Shown here one piece after another: positions 6,273 to 6,409 of a stretch of DNA of 6,409 nt. Source of the stretch: Ruminococcaceae bacterium UBA1447 (GTDB taxonomy: Bacteria > Bacillota > Clostridia > Oscillospirales > Acutalibacteraceae); the NCBI GenBank assembly GCA_002329225.1, contig DCTF01000138.1, positions 6,996 through 13,404 of the forward strand, written 5' to 3'. The notes under the pieces are model-generated. The model had not been told where the DNA came from. It saw only the letters and a program-made list of their open reading frames with translations, and searched no databases. A program made the translations under genes and the position numbers. Position 1 is the first letter of the stretch, and the number at the start of each line of letters is the position of its first letter.

Positions 6273-6409
6273 TTAAGGTGTTCTGTCAAACCATCCCGGC
6301 GTATCCTGACCGGCTTTAAGTGTCAAAACAATGTTGTCATAGGTATAATGCTCATCGATAGTGGTAGTTTCCAACGTAGCGCCGGTAACATTGTAATCAG
6401 CCCAGAACT
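6273..6409 (-). CDS. C-terminal 44 residues of an upstream protein (5' end outside window)
   Basis: An open frame enters from the right edge and ends at a TAA (6273-6275), encoding 44 complete residues that end KAGQDTPGWFDRTP. It stops 20 bp before the start of the TasA-like gene, and that gap contains the latter's AAAGGGG ribosome binding site, so the two genes probably share an operon. The fragment is rich in Thr, Asp and Tyr (TLETTTIDEHYTYDNIVLTL), consistent with a beta-rich secreted protein. It is too short for a family assignment; another exported subunit is a guess from context. Confidence 0.7.
   Translation of the reverse strand, partial: FWADYNVTGATLETTTIDEHYTYDNIVLTLKAGQDTPGWFDRTP

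Noticed and set aside
1..6409. CRISPR array, tRNA/rRNA genes, insertion sequence or phage genes
   Set aside because: I saw no regularly spaced direct repeats with spacers, no tRNA-like cloverleaf, no transposase or integrase motifs and no terminal inverted repeats.

Overview
The window looks like chromosomal DNA from an anaerobic Gram-positive bacterium of the Bacillota, most likely a clostridium (inference). The reasons are strong purine-rich Shine-Dalgarno (SD) sequences, frequent TTG/GTG starts, a TasA/camelysin-like secreted protein, a double [4Fe-4S] QueG-like protein and a cytosolic-type GH38 alpha-mannosidase. All six genes I can support lie on the minus strand and are tightly packed. 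Gaps are 20, 23, 16 and 43 bp, with one overlap of 53 bp (or 8 bp if a later start is used). The arrangement is compatible with one transcription unit running from right to left. No gene on the plus strand is credible, and no gene-free stretch exceeds about 45 bases.

In transcription order (high to low coordinates) the layout is as follows. (1) 6273-6409: C-terminal end of an unidentified upstream protein. (2) 5599-6252: secreted TasA/camelysin-like protein with a SipW-type leader. (3) 2948-5575: 875-aa single-pass membrane protein with a cytoplasmic tail of about 687 residues, built as a Lys-rich block, a long Glu-rich block and a second Lys/Pro-rich block, followed by one membrane helix and an exported beta-type domain. 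(4) 2440-3000: 186-aa membrane-anchored protein that is essentially the membrane helix plus a paralogue of that exported domain. (5) 1701-2423: short QueG-like double-cluster iron-sulfur protein. (6) 1-1657: N-terminal 552 residues of a GH38 alpha-mannosidase running off the left edge.

The most interesting part is genes 2-4. I infer a cell-surface assembly cassette in which a TasA-like subunit is exported next to two membrane proteins with related ectodomains. One of these carries a giant, charge-segregated, probably disordered cytoplasmic tail that could connect the surface structure to something inside the cell. The QueG-like protein and the mannosidase have no evident mechanistic link to this cassette and may simply be downstream passengers. 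Their close spacing still makes co-transcription plausible.
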